64,000 bases of DNA from Kluyvera sp040932435 (GTDB taxonomy: Bacteria > Pseudomonadota > Gammaproteobacteria > Enterobacterales > Enterobacteriaceae), in NCBI RefSeq assembly GCF_040932435.1, contig NZ_JBFQGA010000006.1, positions 372,001 to 436,000 of the forward strand, in the 5' to 3' direction. Position numbers and translations under genes: made by a program. This document shows, in pieces, positions 18,145 to 26,940 of this stretch. Every line of letters starts with the position of its first letter. Position 1 is the first letter of the stretch. The notes beneath the pieces are model-generated. The model did not search any database and was not told the origin of the DNA. It saw only the letters and a program-made list of their open reading frames with translations.

Positions 18145-19146
18145 TTACATTTTGGCGTACTTCTCAAGCACGCGAATGAGTTGGGTCACAAATCCGTATT
18201 CGTTATCGTACCAAGAGACCGTTTTCACCAGCTGCAGATCGCCTGCCTCACTGACTTCGGTCTGGGTGGCGTCAAAGACAGAACCAAAGTGGCTGCCGAT
18301 AATATCGGAGGAGACAATCTCATCTTCGGTATAACCAAAGGATTCGTTGTTCTTCGCCGCGTTTTTCATCACCTGATTGACTTCATCGGCGGTGACTTTT
18401 TTACTGAGAATAGAGACTAACTCGGTGACCGATCCGGTTTTGGTCGGTACGCGTTGGGCGTGGCCTTTCAGTTTACCGCTGAGCGCCGGAATCACCAGAC
18501 CAATCGCTTTTGCCGCCCCCGTGGTGTGCGGAATGATGTTTTCAGCCGCGGCTCTCGATGCGCGCAGGTCTTTGCCGCGTGGACCATCCACCAGTGACTG
18601 CGTGCCGGTATAAGCGTGGATGGTGGTCATCGTACCCAGTTGAATACCGAAAGCATCGTTCAGGGTTTTTGCCATCGGCGCCAGGCAGTTGGTGGTACAT
18701 GACGCGACGGAGATAATTTTGTCACTGGCGTTGAGGGTGTCATCGTTGACGTTGAAGACCAACGTTTTCATATCACCGGCAGGCGCAGAAATGAGTACTT
18801 TTTTGGCGCCAGCATCAAGGTGCGCTTGCGATTTTTCGGTTGAGGTGTAGAAACCGGTACATTCAACAATGATCTCCGCACCTTGCGCCGTCCATGGAAT
18901 GTTTTTGGCTTCTTTTTCGGCATACACGTTGATGGTCTTACCGTTAACAATCAGCGCATTATCGGTGAAATCTACGCTCCACGGGAACGGACCGTAGTTC
19001 GAGTCATACTTCAATAAATAGGCCAGCACTTTCGGCGAGGTCAGATCGTTAATCGCGACCACTTCGTGACTGCTGGACACTTCCAGTAAACGGCGCAGAA
19101 CCAGACGGCCGATACGCCCAAACCCGTTAATGCCTATCTTACTCAT
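18145..19146 (-). CDS. gapC: Glyceraldehyde-3-phosphate dehydrogenase C, intact
   Basis: The full-length 333-residue GAPDH has the NAD-binding INGFGRIGR at the start, the catalytic Cys in ASCTTNC near residue 150 and the substrate-phosphate loop HAYTGTQ. It oxidises glyceraldehyde-3-phosphate with NAD and phosphate. The position between aldA and cybB is that of E. coli gapC, which is a disrupted pseudogene in K-12; here the frame is open throughout. The main GapA enzyme is expected elsewhere, so this is an accessory isoenzyme. Confidence 0.95.
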   Translation of the reverse strand: MSKIGINGFGRIGRLVLRRLLEVSSSHEVVAINDLTSPKVLAYLLKYDSNYGPFPWSVDFTDNALIVNGKTINVYAEKEAKNIPWTAQGAEIIVECTGFYTSTEKSQAHLDAGAKKVLISAPAGDMKTLVFNVNDDTLNASDKIISVASCTTNCLAPMAKTLNDAFGIQLGTMTTIHAYTGTQSLVDGPRGKDLRASRAAAENIIPHTTGAAKAIGLVIPALSGKLKGHAQRVPTKTGSVTELVSILSKKVTADEVNQVMKNAAKNNESFGYTEDEIVSSDIIGSHFGSVFDATQTEVSEAGDLQLVKTVSWYDNEYGFVTQLIRVLEKYAKM

Positions 19147-19372
19147 GGTGTACTCCTGTCAGTAATGGGGGTTGCCCCATACGCGTGCTTTAAAAAAACT
19201 ATGATTAATAAATATGGATGATGAGTTTCACCTGTCCAGGCTTAGTTCAGCTCGCCGGGAAGGGCAACGTTATTTCGCTAATTTAATTTGTATCGATATG
19301 AAAAAGTTAATGAATTTTTAATGAAAGACGGTTACTTTGCTCTTTTGTGTTACTTTCCAGGGTGTTTTCGCG

Positions 19373-19903
19373 ATGAACGACAAATATTCCCGCTTACAAA
19401 TAGCCATTCACTGGCTGGTGTTTGGGCTGGTCGTCGTAGCCTATGCTGCGATGGAATTACGTGGCTTCTTCCCCCGTAGCGATCGGCCATTGATTAATAT
19501 GGTGCATGTTTCCTGCGGCATCAGCATTCTAGTGCTGATGGTGGCGCGCCTGCTTGTGCGTCTAAAGCGTCCGGCGCCGCCAATAACCCCGAAGCCTAAA
19601 CCGATGATGACCGGTATGGCGCATTTAGGGCATCTGTGTATCTACCTGCTCTTTATCGCCTTGCCGCTGATTGGTTTGGTGATGATGTATAACCGAGGCA
19701 ATCCGTGGATGGCCTTTGGTCTGGTGATGCCGCACGCCGCCGAAGGCAACTTCGACCTTGTGGATACGCTCAAGTCCTACCATATTTTACTGGCTAATAT
19801 TGGCTACTGGCTGATTGGCCTGCACGCGCTGGCGGCACTGGCGCACCACTATTGGTGGAAGGACAATACGCTGTTGCGGATGATGCCGCGCAAGCGCCGT
19901 TGA
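19373..19903 (+). CDS. cybB: Cytochrome b561 (CybB)
   Basis: From the ATG at 19373, 176 residues align with E. coli CybB (NDKYSRLQIAIHWL). It is a four-helix diheme inner-membrane protein reported to move electrons between quinol and superoxide/oxygen. Candidate heme-ligating histidines are in IAIHW, NMVHVSCG, YHILL and LAHHYWW. Longer in-frame starts at 19288 and 19337 have no counterpart in the family. It is divergent from gapC as in E. coli. Confidence 0.95.
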   Translation: MNDKYSRLQIAIHWLVFGLVVVAYAAMELRGFFPRSDRPLINMVHVSCGISILVLMVARLLVRLKRPAPPITPKPKPMMTGMAHLGHLCIYLLFIALPLIGLVMMYNRGNPWMAFGLVMPHAAEGNFDLVDTLKSYHILLANIGYWLIGLHALAALAHHYWWKDNTLLRMMPRKRR

Positions 19904-19979
19904 CAAGGCTTTTAACTGCCAAGTCTGTGCGTTACCATACGCCATCGGTATTTCTTATGTTTGTGTGGAGGAGAACAGG

Positions 19980-20618
19980 GTGTTCGCAGATTTTGGCGTA
20001 CTGAATTACTGGACCTATTTGCTCGGGGCCATTTTTATTATTTTGGTTCCGGGGCCAAATACCTTTTTCGTCCTGAAAACTGGCGTCGCGCACGGTATCC
20101 GCAAAGGGTATATGGCGGCGCTGGCGGTATTTATTGGCGATGCCGTGTTGATGTCTCTCTCCTTCGCTGGCGTGGCAACGCTGATTAAAACTACCCCGCT
20201 GTTGTTTAACATTGTGCGTTATTTGGGGGCGATTTATCTGCTGTATCTCGGCGGCAAAATGCTCTACAGCACGCTAAAACGCAAAACGGTAGGGCAGGAA
20301 GAGGAGCCAGAACCGGGCCATGCTATCTTTAAGCGCGCCTTGACCCTAAGCCTGACAAACCCAAAAGCGATTTTGTTCTACGTGTCGTTTTTCGTGCAGT
20401 TTATCGACGTACAGTCGACAACCCCAGGCTTGGCCTTCTTTATCTTGGCGGTAACGTTGGAACTGGTGAGCTTCACCTACCTGAGCTTCCTGATTGTTTC
20501 CGGCTCACTGGTCACTCGCTACGTGAAAACGCGTAAAAAGCTGGCGAAAATTGGCAACAGTCTCATTGGGCTGGTGTTTGTTGGTTTTGCGGCGCGACTG
20601 GCGACCTTGCAGTCCTAA
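19980..20618 (+). CDS. leuE: LeuE-like amino-acid exporter (LysE family)
   Basis: The 212 residues from a GTG start at 19980 equal the length of E. coli LeuE (YeaS) and match through FGVLNYWTYLLGAIFII, VPGPNT and LTNPKAILFYVSFFVQF. It is a six-helix inner-membrane exporter; the E. coli protein exports leucine and some other amino acids. AGGAG about 9 bases before the GTG decides the start. In E. coli leuE maps elsewhere, so this copy has either moved or is a close paralogue. Confidence 0.82.
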   Translation: MFADFGVLNYWTYLLGAIFIILVPGPNTFFVLKTGVAHGIRKGYMAALAVFIGDAVLMSLSFAGVATLIKTTPLLFNIVRYLGAIYLLYLGGKMLYSTLKRKTVGQEEEPEPGHAIFKRALTLSLTNPKAILFYVSFFVQFIDVQSTTPGLAFFILAVTLELVSFTYLSFLIVSGSLVTRYVKTRKKLAKIGNSLIGLVFVGFAARLATLQS

Positions 20619-20623
20619 ATGTT

Positions 20624-20656
20624 ATGGCCGGATGGCGCTATGCTTATTCGGCCTGC
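20624..20656. repeat. Single REP element after leuE
   Basis: GGCCGGATGGCGCTATGC followed by ATTCGGCCTGC is a single REP unit in the leuE-frmR gap. Confidence 0.65.
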
Positions 20657-20708
20657 ACGTCTTGCTAAACTCCCTTATGCAACATTAATTTTACAGCTTC
20701 TGCTTTTT

Positions 20709-20733
20709 TATATAGTATACCCCCCTATATTAT
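20709..20733. promoter_or_regulatory. FrmR-type operator/promoter
   Basis: TATATAG, TATACCCCCC and TATATTAT form an AT-rich inverted arrangement around a C6 tract, the pattern bound by CsoR/RcnR/FrmR repressors. It ends 12 bases before the frmR start. A plausible -10 (TATAGT) lies inside, so FrmR binding would block the promoter. Confidence 0.75.
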
Positions 20734-20744
20734 TTGGAGGTTCA

Positions 20745-21020
20745 ATGCCGCATTCACCTGAAGACAAAAAACGCGCGTTAAGCCGCGTTCGTCGCATCAA
20801 AGGGCAGGTAGAGGCGCTGGAGCGCGCGCTCGAGTCAGGTGAATCCTGTCTGACCATCCTGCAACAAATCGCCTCGATTCGCGGAGCGTCTAACGGTCTG
20901 ATGGGCGAAATGGTCGAGATGCATCTCAAAGATGAACTGGTCAGCGGCGAAACGACGCCGGATCAGCGTGCCTTACGCATGACCGAAGTCGGTCATCTGC
21001 TACGCTCCTATTTAAAATAA
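20745..21020 (+). CDS. frmR: Formaldehyde-responsive repressor FrmR
   Basis: A 91-residue CsoR/RcnR-family all-helical repressor. Pro2 and Cys35 (in SGESCL), which become bridged by a methylene group from formaldehyde in E. coli FrmR, are both present; basic residues of the first helices (KKRALSRVRRIKGQ) contact DNA. The C-terminal half closely resembles my recollection of the Salmonella protein (LKDELVSGETTPDQRA). The ATG at 20745 follows TTTGGAGG. It is followed 23 bases later by frmA. Confidence 0.95.
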   Translation: MPHSPEDKKRALSRVRRIKGQVEALERALESGESCLTILQQIASIRGASNGLMGEMVEMHLKDELVSGETTPDQRALRMTEVGHLLRSYLK

Positions 21021-21043
21021 TCATCACAACGGAAGAGACAGCT

Positions 21044-22162
21044 ATGAAATCACGTGCTGCAGTTGCGTTTGGCCCAGGTCAGCCGCTGAAAATTGTTGAA
21101 ATTGACGTCGCGCCGCCCAAAAAAGGTGAAGTGCTGGTCAAAATCACCCATACCGGCGTTTGCCACACCGATGCCTTCACGCTCTCCGGTGATGATCCGG
21201 AAGGCGTGTTCCCGGCGGTGCTCGGGCATGAAGGCGGCGGCGTGGTGGTGGAAGTGGGCGAAGGCGTCACCAGCCTGAAGGCCGGCGACCACGTTATTCC
21301 ACTGTATACCGCCGAATGTGGCGAGTGTAAATTCTGTAAATCCGGCAAAACTAACCTGTGCCAAGCGGTTCGTGCGACCCAGGGCAAAGGTCTGATGCCG
21401 GATGGCACCACGCGTTTCTCCTATAACGGTGAGCCAATCTATCACTACATGGGCACCAGTACTTTTAGCGAATATACCGTGGTGGCCGAAATCTCTTTGG
21501 CTAAGGTCAATCCGCAGGCGCCGTTGGATAAAGTGTGTCTGTTGGGCTGTGGCGTCACCACCGGTATCGGCGCAGTACACAATACGGCGAAAGTAAAAGA
21601 AGGCGACACCGTTGCGGTATTCGGCCTCGGCGGCATTGGTCTGGCGGTCATCCAGGGCGCGGTGCAGGCGAAAGCCGGACGCATTCTGGCAGTCGACACC
21701 AACCCTGAAAAATTCAAATTGGCCGGGGAGATGGGGGCAACCGATTTTATCAATCCGAAAGATTATGATAAGCCGGTCCAGGATGTGATTGTTGAGTTGA
21801 CCGACGGCGGCGTTGATTTCAGTTTCGAATGTATCGGCAACGTCAACGTGATGCGTGCGGCGCTGGAATGCTGCCACAAAGGTTGGGGCGAAAGCATCAT
21901 CATCGGTGTGGCGGGCGCGGGGCAGGAAATCAAAACCCGACCGTTCCAACTGGTGACCGGCCGTGTATGGCGCGGTTCAGCGTTCGGCGGCGTGAAAGGG
22001 CGCACCCAGTTGCCGGGCATGGTGGAAGAAGCGATGTCGGGCAAAATTCAGCTCGATCCGTTTATCACACACCGCCTGCCGTTGGACAAAATCAATGAAG
22101 CCTTCGATCTGATGCACGAAGGTAAATCTATCCGTACCGTGATTCATTTCGGCGATAAGTAA
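21044..22162 (+). CDS. frmA: S-(hydroxymethyl)glutathione dehydrogenase (class III alcohol dehydrogenase)
   Basis: The 372-residue zinc medium-chain dehydrogenase has the catalytic-zinc Cys in TGVCHTDAFT, the structural-zinc cluster CGECKFCKSGKTNLC, and the NAD fold VFGLGGIGLAVIQG. It oxidises S-hydroxymethylglutathione, formed from formaldehyde and glutathione, to S-formylglutathione; it is also an S-nitrosoglutathione reductase. In E. coli the next gene is frmB (S-formylglutathione hydrolase), which is absent here: a terminator and trg follow. Confidence 0.96.
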   Translation: MKSRAAVAFGPGQPLKIVEIDVAPPKKGEVLVKITHTGVCHTDAFTLSGDDPEGVFPAVLGHEGGGVVVEVGEGVTSLKAGDHVIPLYTAECGECKFCKSGKTNLCQAVRATQGKGLMPDGTTRFSYNGEPIYHYMGTSTFSEYTVVAEISLAKVNPQAPLDKVCLLGCGVTTGIGAVHNTAKVKEGDTVAVFGLGGIGLAVIQGAVQAKAGRILAVDTNPEKFKLAGEMGATDFINPKDYDKPVQDVIVELTDGGVDFSFECIGNVNVMRAALECCHKGWGESIIIGVAGAGQEIKTRPFQLVTGRVWRGSAFGGVKGRTQLPGMVEEAMSGKIQLDPFITHRLPLDKINEAFDLMHEGKSIRTVIHFGDK

Positions 22163-22170
22163 CGCCATCA

Positions 22171-22200
22171 ACCGGTGGGAATTATCCCGCCGGTTTTCTT
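22171..22200 (+). terminator. Rho-independent terminator of frmRA
   Basis: A 10-bp stem (ACCGGTGGGA / TCCCGCCGGT, one G-T pair) with an ATTA loop is followed by TTTCTT, 9 bases after the frmA stop. Confidence 0.85.
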
Positions 22201-22236
22201 ATTTGTGACCCACCTTGCGTTTTACATCTTTCCTGA

Positions 22237-22263
22237 TAAGAAATTAACGGCTATGGCCGATGA
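22237..22263 (+). promoter_or_regulatory. Flagellar sigma-28 (FliA) type promoter of trg
   Basis: TAAG at 22237-22240 and GCCGATGA at 22256-22263 are separated by exactly 15 bases. The FliA consensus is TAAA-N15-GCCGATAA, so each box has one mismatch. trg belongs to the late flagellar class in E. coli. This implies a motile organism. Confidence 0.8.
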
Positions 22264-22299
22264 CTCTCTTACTTACCTCAAGTACAAGAGAGTCTACTC

Positions 22300-23988
22300 A
22301 TGGATAAAAAGTCGACGCAGAGTCGTGCGCAAAAGCTAAGTTTCCTCCACCACATTCGGCTCGTTCCGTTCTTCGGCTCCGTACTCGGCGGTATTTTGCT
22401 GCTGTTCGCGTTAAGTTCGGGGCTGGCGGGCTATTTTCTGTGGCAGGCCGATACCGATCAGCGGGATGTGACTCAGGAATTGCAGGTTCGCGTCGGGCTT
22501 TCGGACAGCGCCAACTACCTGCGTGAAGCACGGATGATGATGATTCATGCGGGCGCAGACAGCCGCATTGCTGAAATGGACAGCATGAAGAAAAACCTGG
22601 CGGCGGCGCAGGCCGGGATAAAGCGTTCGCAGGAAGGATTTAAACTCTACACCGACAGAGCGGTGAAAACGGCCGCGGATCTCGCGCTCGATGCGGAAAT
22701 GAATCAGCGCTATAACGCTTATCTTGAAGGCATGAAGCCGATGCTGAAATATGCGCAAAATGGCATGTTTGAAGCGATTATCAATTATGAAAGCGAGCAG
22801 GCCCGTGCGCTGGATGATGGCTATAACGACGTACGCCTGAAGGTTATTGATATCCGTACCGCGCGTGCTAACCAGCTCAACGAACTGGCGCACAGCCGCA
22901 CCACGCTCGGCATCATCTTTATGATTGGCGCGTTTGTGCTAGCGGTATTAATGACCATCATTACCTTCACGACTTTACGTCGCGTGGTTATCCAGCCATT
23001 ACAGCGCGCCGGGGTGCGAATCGAGCAGATTGCTAGCGGTAATTTAACGGTGGCAGATGAGCCGGTTGGGCGCAGTGAAATTGGTCAGCTCAACGGCAAC
23101 CTGCAAAAGATGCAGCACTCTCTGGTGAAAACGGTGGGCACCGTACGTCAAGGCGCAGAAGAGATTTATCGTGGCACCAGCGAAATCTCGATGGGCAACA
23201 CCGATCTCTCTTCTCGTACCGAACAGCAGGCAGCAGCGATTGAGCAGACGGCCGCAAGCATGGAACAACTGGCCGCCACCGTGAAGCAGAATGCGGACAA
23301 CGCACACCACGCCAGCAAACTGGCGGAAGACGCTTCTGGCAAAGCCTCTCGCGGTGGACAACTGGTCTCCGGCGTAGTGTCAACGATGGGGAGCATTTCG
23401 ACCAGCTCGAAGAAAATCTCAGAAATCACCTCGGTGATTAATAGCATTGCTTTCCAAACCAATATTCTGGCGTTGAACGCAGCGGTAGAAGCGGCTCGTG
23501 CCGGTGAACAGGGGCGCGGATTCGCGGTTGTCGCCAGCGAAGTTCGCACCTTGGCAAGCCGCAGTGCTCAAGCGGCGAAAGAGATTGAGGGGCTTATCAG
23601 CGAATCGGTAACGTTGATTGAACGCGGGTCTAACGAAGTCGTACGCGCCGGCTCAACCATGACCGATATTGTCGATGCGGTGAAACGGGTGACCGATATT
23701 ATGCTGGAAATTGCCGCTGCGTCCGACGAACAAAATCGGGGAATTCAGCAGGTGAGTCAGGCGGTGACCGAAATGGACAACGTCACGCAACAAAACGCCT
23801 CGCTGGTAGAAGAAGCGTCAGCGGCGGCAGCCTCTCTAGAAGAACAGGCGGCGCGATTGACTCATGCAGTAGGCACGTTCCGCATTGAAGGCGCTGAGCG
23901 TGTTGAGGTGGAAAAAACGAACGTGAAACCGACATTTATCCCAACGCGGCCAGCGGCTGCGGGGGCTGATAACTGGGAAACGTTCTGA
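22300..23988 (+). CDS. trg: Methyl-accepting chemotaxis protein Trg
   Basis: The 562-residue transducer has TM1 at about 25-47, a periplasmic four-helix ligand domain to about 200, TM2 at about 203-223, a HAMP linker, then the methylated coiled coil and the hairpin tip (NSIAFQTNILALNAAVEAARAG region). The N-terminus (LHHIRLVP) and QNGMFEAIIN match E. coli Trg, which senses ribose and galactose through their binding proteins. Unlike E. coli Trg, as I recall it, the C-terminus carries the CheR/CheB-tethering pentapeptide NWETF on a flexible Pro/Ala linker. The gene lies near ydcI as in E. coli. Confidence 0.92.
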   Translation: MDKKSTQSRAQKLSFLHHIRLVPFFGSVLGGILLLFALSSGLAGYFLWQADTDQRDVTQELQVRVGLSDSANYLREARMMMIHAGADSRIAEMDSMKKNLAAAQAGIKRSQEGFKLYTDRAVKTAADLALDAEMNQRYNAYLEGMKPMLKYAQNGMFEAIINYESEQARALDDGYNDVRLKVIDIRTARANQLNELAHSRTTLGIIFMIGAFVLAVLMTIITFTTLRRVVIQPLQRAGVRIEQIASGNLTVADEPVGRSEIGQLNGNLQKMQHSLVKTVGTVRQGAEEIYRGTSEISMGNTDLSSRTEQQAAAIEQTAASMEQLAATVKQNADNAHHASKLAEDASGKASRGGQLVSGVVSTMGSISTSSKKISEITSVINSIAFQTNILALNAAVEAARAGEQGRGFAVVASEVRTLASRSAQAAKEIEGLISESVTLIERGSNEVVRAGSTMTDIVDAVKRVTDIMLEIAAASDEQNRGIQQVSQAVTEMDNVTQQNASLVEEASAAAASLEEQAARLTHAVGTFRIEGAERVEVEKTNVKPTFIPTRPAAAGADNWETF

Positions 23989-24000
23989 TTAGTGCATGTT

Positions 24001-24079
24001 GCTGGATGGCGGCGTAAACACCTTATCCGGCCTACAGCAAGTAGCCTGTAGGCCTGATAAGCGCAGCGCCATCAGGCAA
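24001..24079. repeat. BIME (inverted REP pair) after trg
   Basis: GCTGGATGGCGGCGTAAACACC...TCCGGCCTACA at 24001-24035 is followed by an inverted unit, TGTAGGCCTGATAAGC...GCCATCAGGCA, at 24047-24077. It lies between convergent trg and the PQQ dehydrogenase gene. Confidence 0.8.
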
Positions 24080-24106
24080 GATTACCGCACATTTCCCGAT
24101 GATAAT

Positions 24107-24133
24107 GCCCCGTCGCCGCAAGGGTGACGGGGC
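24107..24133 (-). terminator. Hairpin after the PQQ dehydrogenase gene
   Basis: GCCCCGTC and GACGGGGC form an 8-bp GC stem 7 bases beyond the stop codon on the minus strand. No clear U-run follows, so it may act as an mRNA 3' stabiliser rather than a full terminator. Confidence 0.55.
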
Positions 24134-24139
24134 TGCCAT

Positions 24140-26515
24140 TTACTGCGAATCAGGTAACGCGTAAGCAATAATATAGTCACCGCGATCCGGCGATTGGCGT
24201 GCGCCACCGGCGTTAATCACGATGTACTGTTTCCCGGTTTTCGGTGACACGTAGGTCATTGGGCCAGACTGGCTGCCAACCGGCAGACGGTCTTTCCAAA
24301 TCTCTTTCCCTGTCGCGGTATCAAACGCGCGCAGATAGAAATCCTGCGTCCCGGCAAAGAACAGCAGGCCGGACTGGGTAGATAAAGACGCGCCGAGCGT
24401 CGGCATGCCGATTGGGATTGGCATATGCATGCGGATCCCCAGCGGGCCGGTGTCTTCCACGGTCCCAACCGGCACCTGCCAGACAATTTTCCCCGACTTC
24501 AGATCGACTGCCGACATAGTACCGAACGGCGGCTTCTGGCACGGAATGCCCAACGGTGACAGGAAGCGTTCGCGCATCGCGCCAAACGGCGTCCCGTCCA
24601 TTGGTACAATACCCATCTCAATGCCGCTGGCATTTTTCGCCACGTTAGCGCGTGGAACCATATAGTTCGCCAGGCCCAAACGCATGTCGTTAACGAACAT
24701 CAGGCTGTTGTTCGGGTCAACGGAGACGCTGCCCCAGTTCATGCCGCCCAGCGAGCCCGGATATTGCAGCGAACGGTCAACGCCCGGCGGGGTAAAGATC
24801 CCCTGATGGCGCATCTCTTTAAACTGAATACGGCACAGCAGCAGATCAACCGGCGTGGCGCCCCACATGTCGGACTCGGTCAGCGTTTCGTTGCCGATCA
24901 TCGGCATACCAACCGAATACGGCTGCGTGGGTGAATACCGTTCGCCCTGAACGTTGCCAGCCGGAGCCGGACGCTCTTCTACCTTCGCCACAGGTTCACC
25001 GGTCTCACGATTGAGCATAAAGATCATGCCCTGCTTACTGGTCTGTACCAGTACCGGCGTGGTGCCGCCTTTACCGTTAGGCAAGTCGTACAGCAGCGGT
25101 TGTGACGGCAGATCAAAGTCCCACAGGTCGTGGTGAGTCGTCTGGTAGTGCCAGCGTACTTTACCTGTTGTGGCATCAACCGCGACGATTGAGGAGCTGT
25201 ATTTATCATCCAACGCCGTGCGTTCACCGGCCCAGAAGTCCGGCGTGGCGTTACCGGTTGGCAGATAGACTAGGTTCAGCTTCGCGTCATAAGACATGGC
25301 AGACCAGACGTTTGGCGTACCACGAGTGTAGGTCTGGCCTTCCGGCGGCAGGCCGGTCAGATTCGGGTTACCCGGATCCCAAGCCCAGGCGAGTTTACCG
25401 CTACGAACATCATAGGCGCGAACGACGCCTGGCGGTTCATCGGTAGAGAAGTTGTCTGCGACACGGCCGCCGACCACCACGACATTCCCGGCGACTAGTG
25501 GTGTCGAGGTTTGCTGGTAGTAGCCTGGTTTGATTTCGCCCATGCCAATGCTCAGGTCAACCACGCCGTGGTTGCCAAAGTCTTCACACAGTTTGCCGGT
25601 ATCGGCATTGATGGCAATAAGCCGCGCGTCGGTGGTTGGCAGGAACAGGCGGCGCGGGCAGGCAGCCGGTTGGGTTGACGCCGTCGGCGTAGTCAGCGCC
25701 TGCGTGTCTTCAAAGTAGCCAAGACCGCGACAGCGCTGCCAGTTTGGGGCGGTCGCCTTTGCGTCATAGCGCCATTTCTCTTTGCCGCTATCGACGTCCA
25801 GCGCCAGCACTTTACTGTAAGGCGTGCAGACGAAAAGGGTATCGCTGACCTGCAATGGGGTATTCTGATCTTCCGCGCCAGAGCCATTGCTCTGTGGGAT
25901 ATCACCGGTATGCGCTACCCACGCCACCTGCAGTTTATTGATATTCTGCTTATTGATTTGATCCAGTGCAGCGAATCGGTCGCCGTGGGTTGTATTACCC
26001 CAATGCTCCCAGTTCTTCTGTTCTTCACCGGCGGCAACCGGCTTCACCGGAACCGCTTCGGTGGCGGAAACCAGCGTCTGCGGTTTAAACATCCACCCCA
26101 TACTGCCCAACAGCACCACGGCTAAAATTGCCGCAATGCCAAACGCCGGGGCCTTGTTGTTGGTTGGTGCGTTGGACATGTACGGCCATACCAGCGCGCT
26201 CAGCGTTGCCAGCACGCCGAAAACGAACAGGCGAGAGAATAGCGGCCAGAAATCCCATCCCGCGTCGCTGATAGACCAGATAATCGAGACAATAAAGGCC
26301 AGTGCATACAGCACAATCCCGCCACGACGCTGGCGAGCAATCAGAACGGCGCTGACCACCATCACCAGTCCCATCAGCGCGAAGAACCAACTTCCCCCTA
26401 CAGAAGCCAGTTTTGCCCCTAGCGCACCGATTGCTAGGCCGATTACCATCATCAGCACGATAAGAAGCCACTGTAGGACCCGGGGGAATCCTCGCGGCAC
26501 GTAGCCAGTCGCCAT
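24140..26515 (-). CDS. Membrane-bound PQQ-dependent dehydrogenase, probably quinate/shikimate type
   Basis: The 791-residue protein has about five N-terminal membrane helices (to about residue 135) and a periplasmic eight-bladed PQQ propeller. The conserved Asp motif THHDLWDFDLP, repeated tryptophan-docking motifs (GKEKWRY, GKVRWHYQ, GKEIWKDRLP) and DMWGATPVDLLLCRIQF are present. Such enzymes oxidise glucose, quinate or shikimate in the periplasm and feed electrons to ubiquinone. It is far from E. coli Gcd at the N-terminus and reads NWQRCRGLGY where Gcd has QHVTCRGVSY, so the Gcd histidine in that segment is missing. Nearby protocatechuate dioxygenase genes also favour a quinate/shikimate substrate. 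The ATG at 26515 follows AAGGAGAACAAT. PQQ synthesis genes are not in the window. Confidence 0.82.
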   Translation of the reverse strand: MATGYVPRGFPRVLQWLLIVLMMVIGLAIGALGAKLASVGGSWFFALMGLVMVVSAVLIARQRRGGIVLYALAFIVSIIWSISDAGWDFWPLFSRLFVFGVLATLSALVWPYMSNAPTNNKAPAFGIAAILAVVLLGSMGWMFKPQTLVSATEAVPVKPVAAGEEQKNWEHWGNTTHGDRFAALDQINKQNINKLQVAWVAHTGDIPQSNGSGAEDQNTPLQVSDTLFVCTPYSKVLALDVDSGKEKWRYDAKATAPNWQRCRGLGYFEDTQALTTPTASTQPAACPRRLFLPTTDARLIAINADTGKLCEDFGNHGVVDLSIGMGEIKPGYYQQTSTPLVAGNVVVVGGRVADNFSTDEPPGVVRAYDVRSGKLAWAWDPGNPNLTGLPPEGQTYTRGTPNVWSAMSYDAKLNLVYLPTGNATPDFWAGERTALDDKYSSSIVAVDATTGKVRWHYQTTHHDLWDFDLPSQPLLYDLPNGKGGTTPVLVQTSKQGMIFMLNRETGEPVAKVEERPAPAGNVQGERYSPTQPYSVGMPMIGNETLTESDMWGATPVDLLLCRIQFKEMRHQGIFTPPGVDRSLQYPGSLGGMNWGSVSVDPNNSLMFVNDMRLGLANYMVPRANVAKNASGIEMGIVPMDGTPFGAMRERFLSPLGIPCQKPPFGTMSAVDLKSGKIVWQVPVGTVEDTGPLGIRMHMPIPIGMPTLGASLSTQSGLLFFAGTQDFYLRAFDTATGKEIWKDRLPVGSQSGPMTYVSPKTGKQYIVINAGGARQSPDRGDYIIAYALPDSQ

Positions 26516-26940
26516 ATTGTTCTCCTTGCAAAAAGCCAAATAAAGTGGCGCGAAATGAACCAGGTGGAACTTGGTTTTCGCTATTTAGTTTTGAATGAAG
26601 CCTGAAATGGCTTCATGATGAAATCATTAGTTCATCTTAAGTACTGCATGTGAACCATTTGGTTAATTCCGGGTATGATAGATCTGTTAAAATGCATTGC
26701 GCAATTGTTAATAAATAATTTCGCATTAATTGCTTATCGGTTGCTGTAGCCTTGAGGGCATGACGCGGGGAGGTTGCGTGCTATCGCAAAGAAGTCCTAG
26801 ACGAATTGCATATTTTTAATTGTCTATTTTTTCACCTGAAAACTGAGTCATTCGCATTTATTGCTTAGACAGAGCGCTATTTAGATATTATTAATCCGCA
26901 TCGGAAATATGACCAATTAATATATTCAGGGAATTAACGC
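26516..26940. other. AT-rich divergent intergenic region
   Basis: About 425 bases between the PQQ dehydrogenase gene and the divergent glycosyltransferase-like gene, with many A/T runs and short inverted motifs (TGCGCAATTGTTAATAAATA near 26699). No ORF with a ribosome site, RNA gene or repeat family was recognised. Promoters for both flanking genes must lie here. Confidence 0.4.

Noticed and set aside
22163..22299. Place of hokB/mokB/sokB next to trg in E. coli
   Set aside because: Only 137 bases are present here, holding a terminator and the flagellar promoter; no toxin frame or antisense RNA could be found.
24140..26515. Naming the PQQ enzyme gcd (glucose dehydrogenase)
   Set aside because: Membrane domain and the segment before CRG differ from E. 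coli Gcd, and the surroundings point to hydroaromatic acids; no symbol was given.
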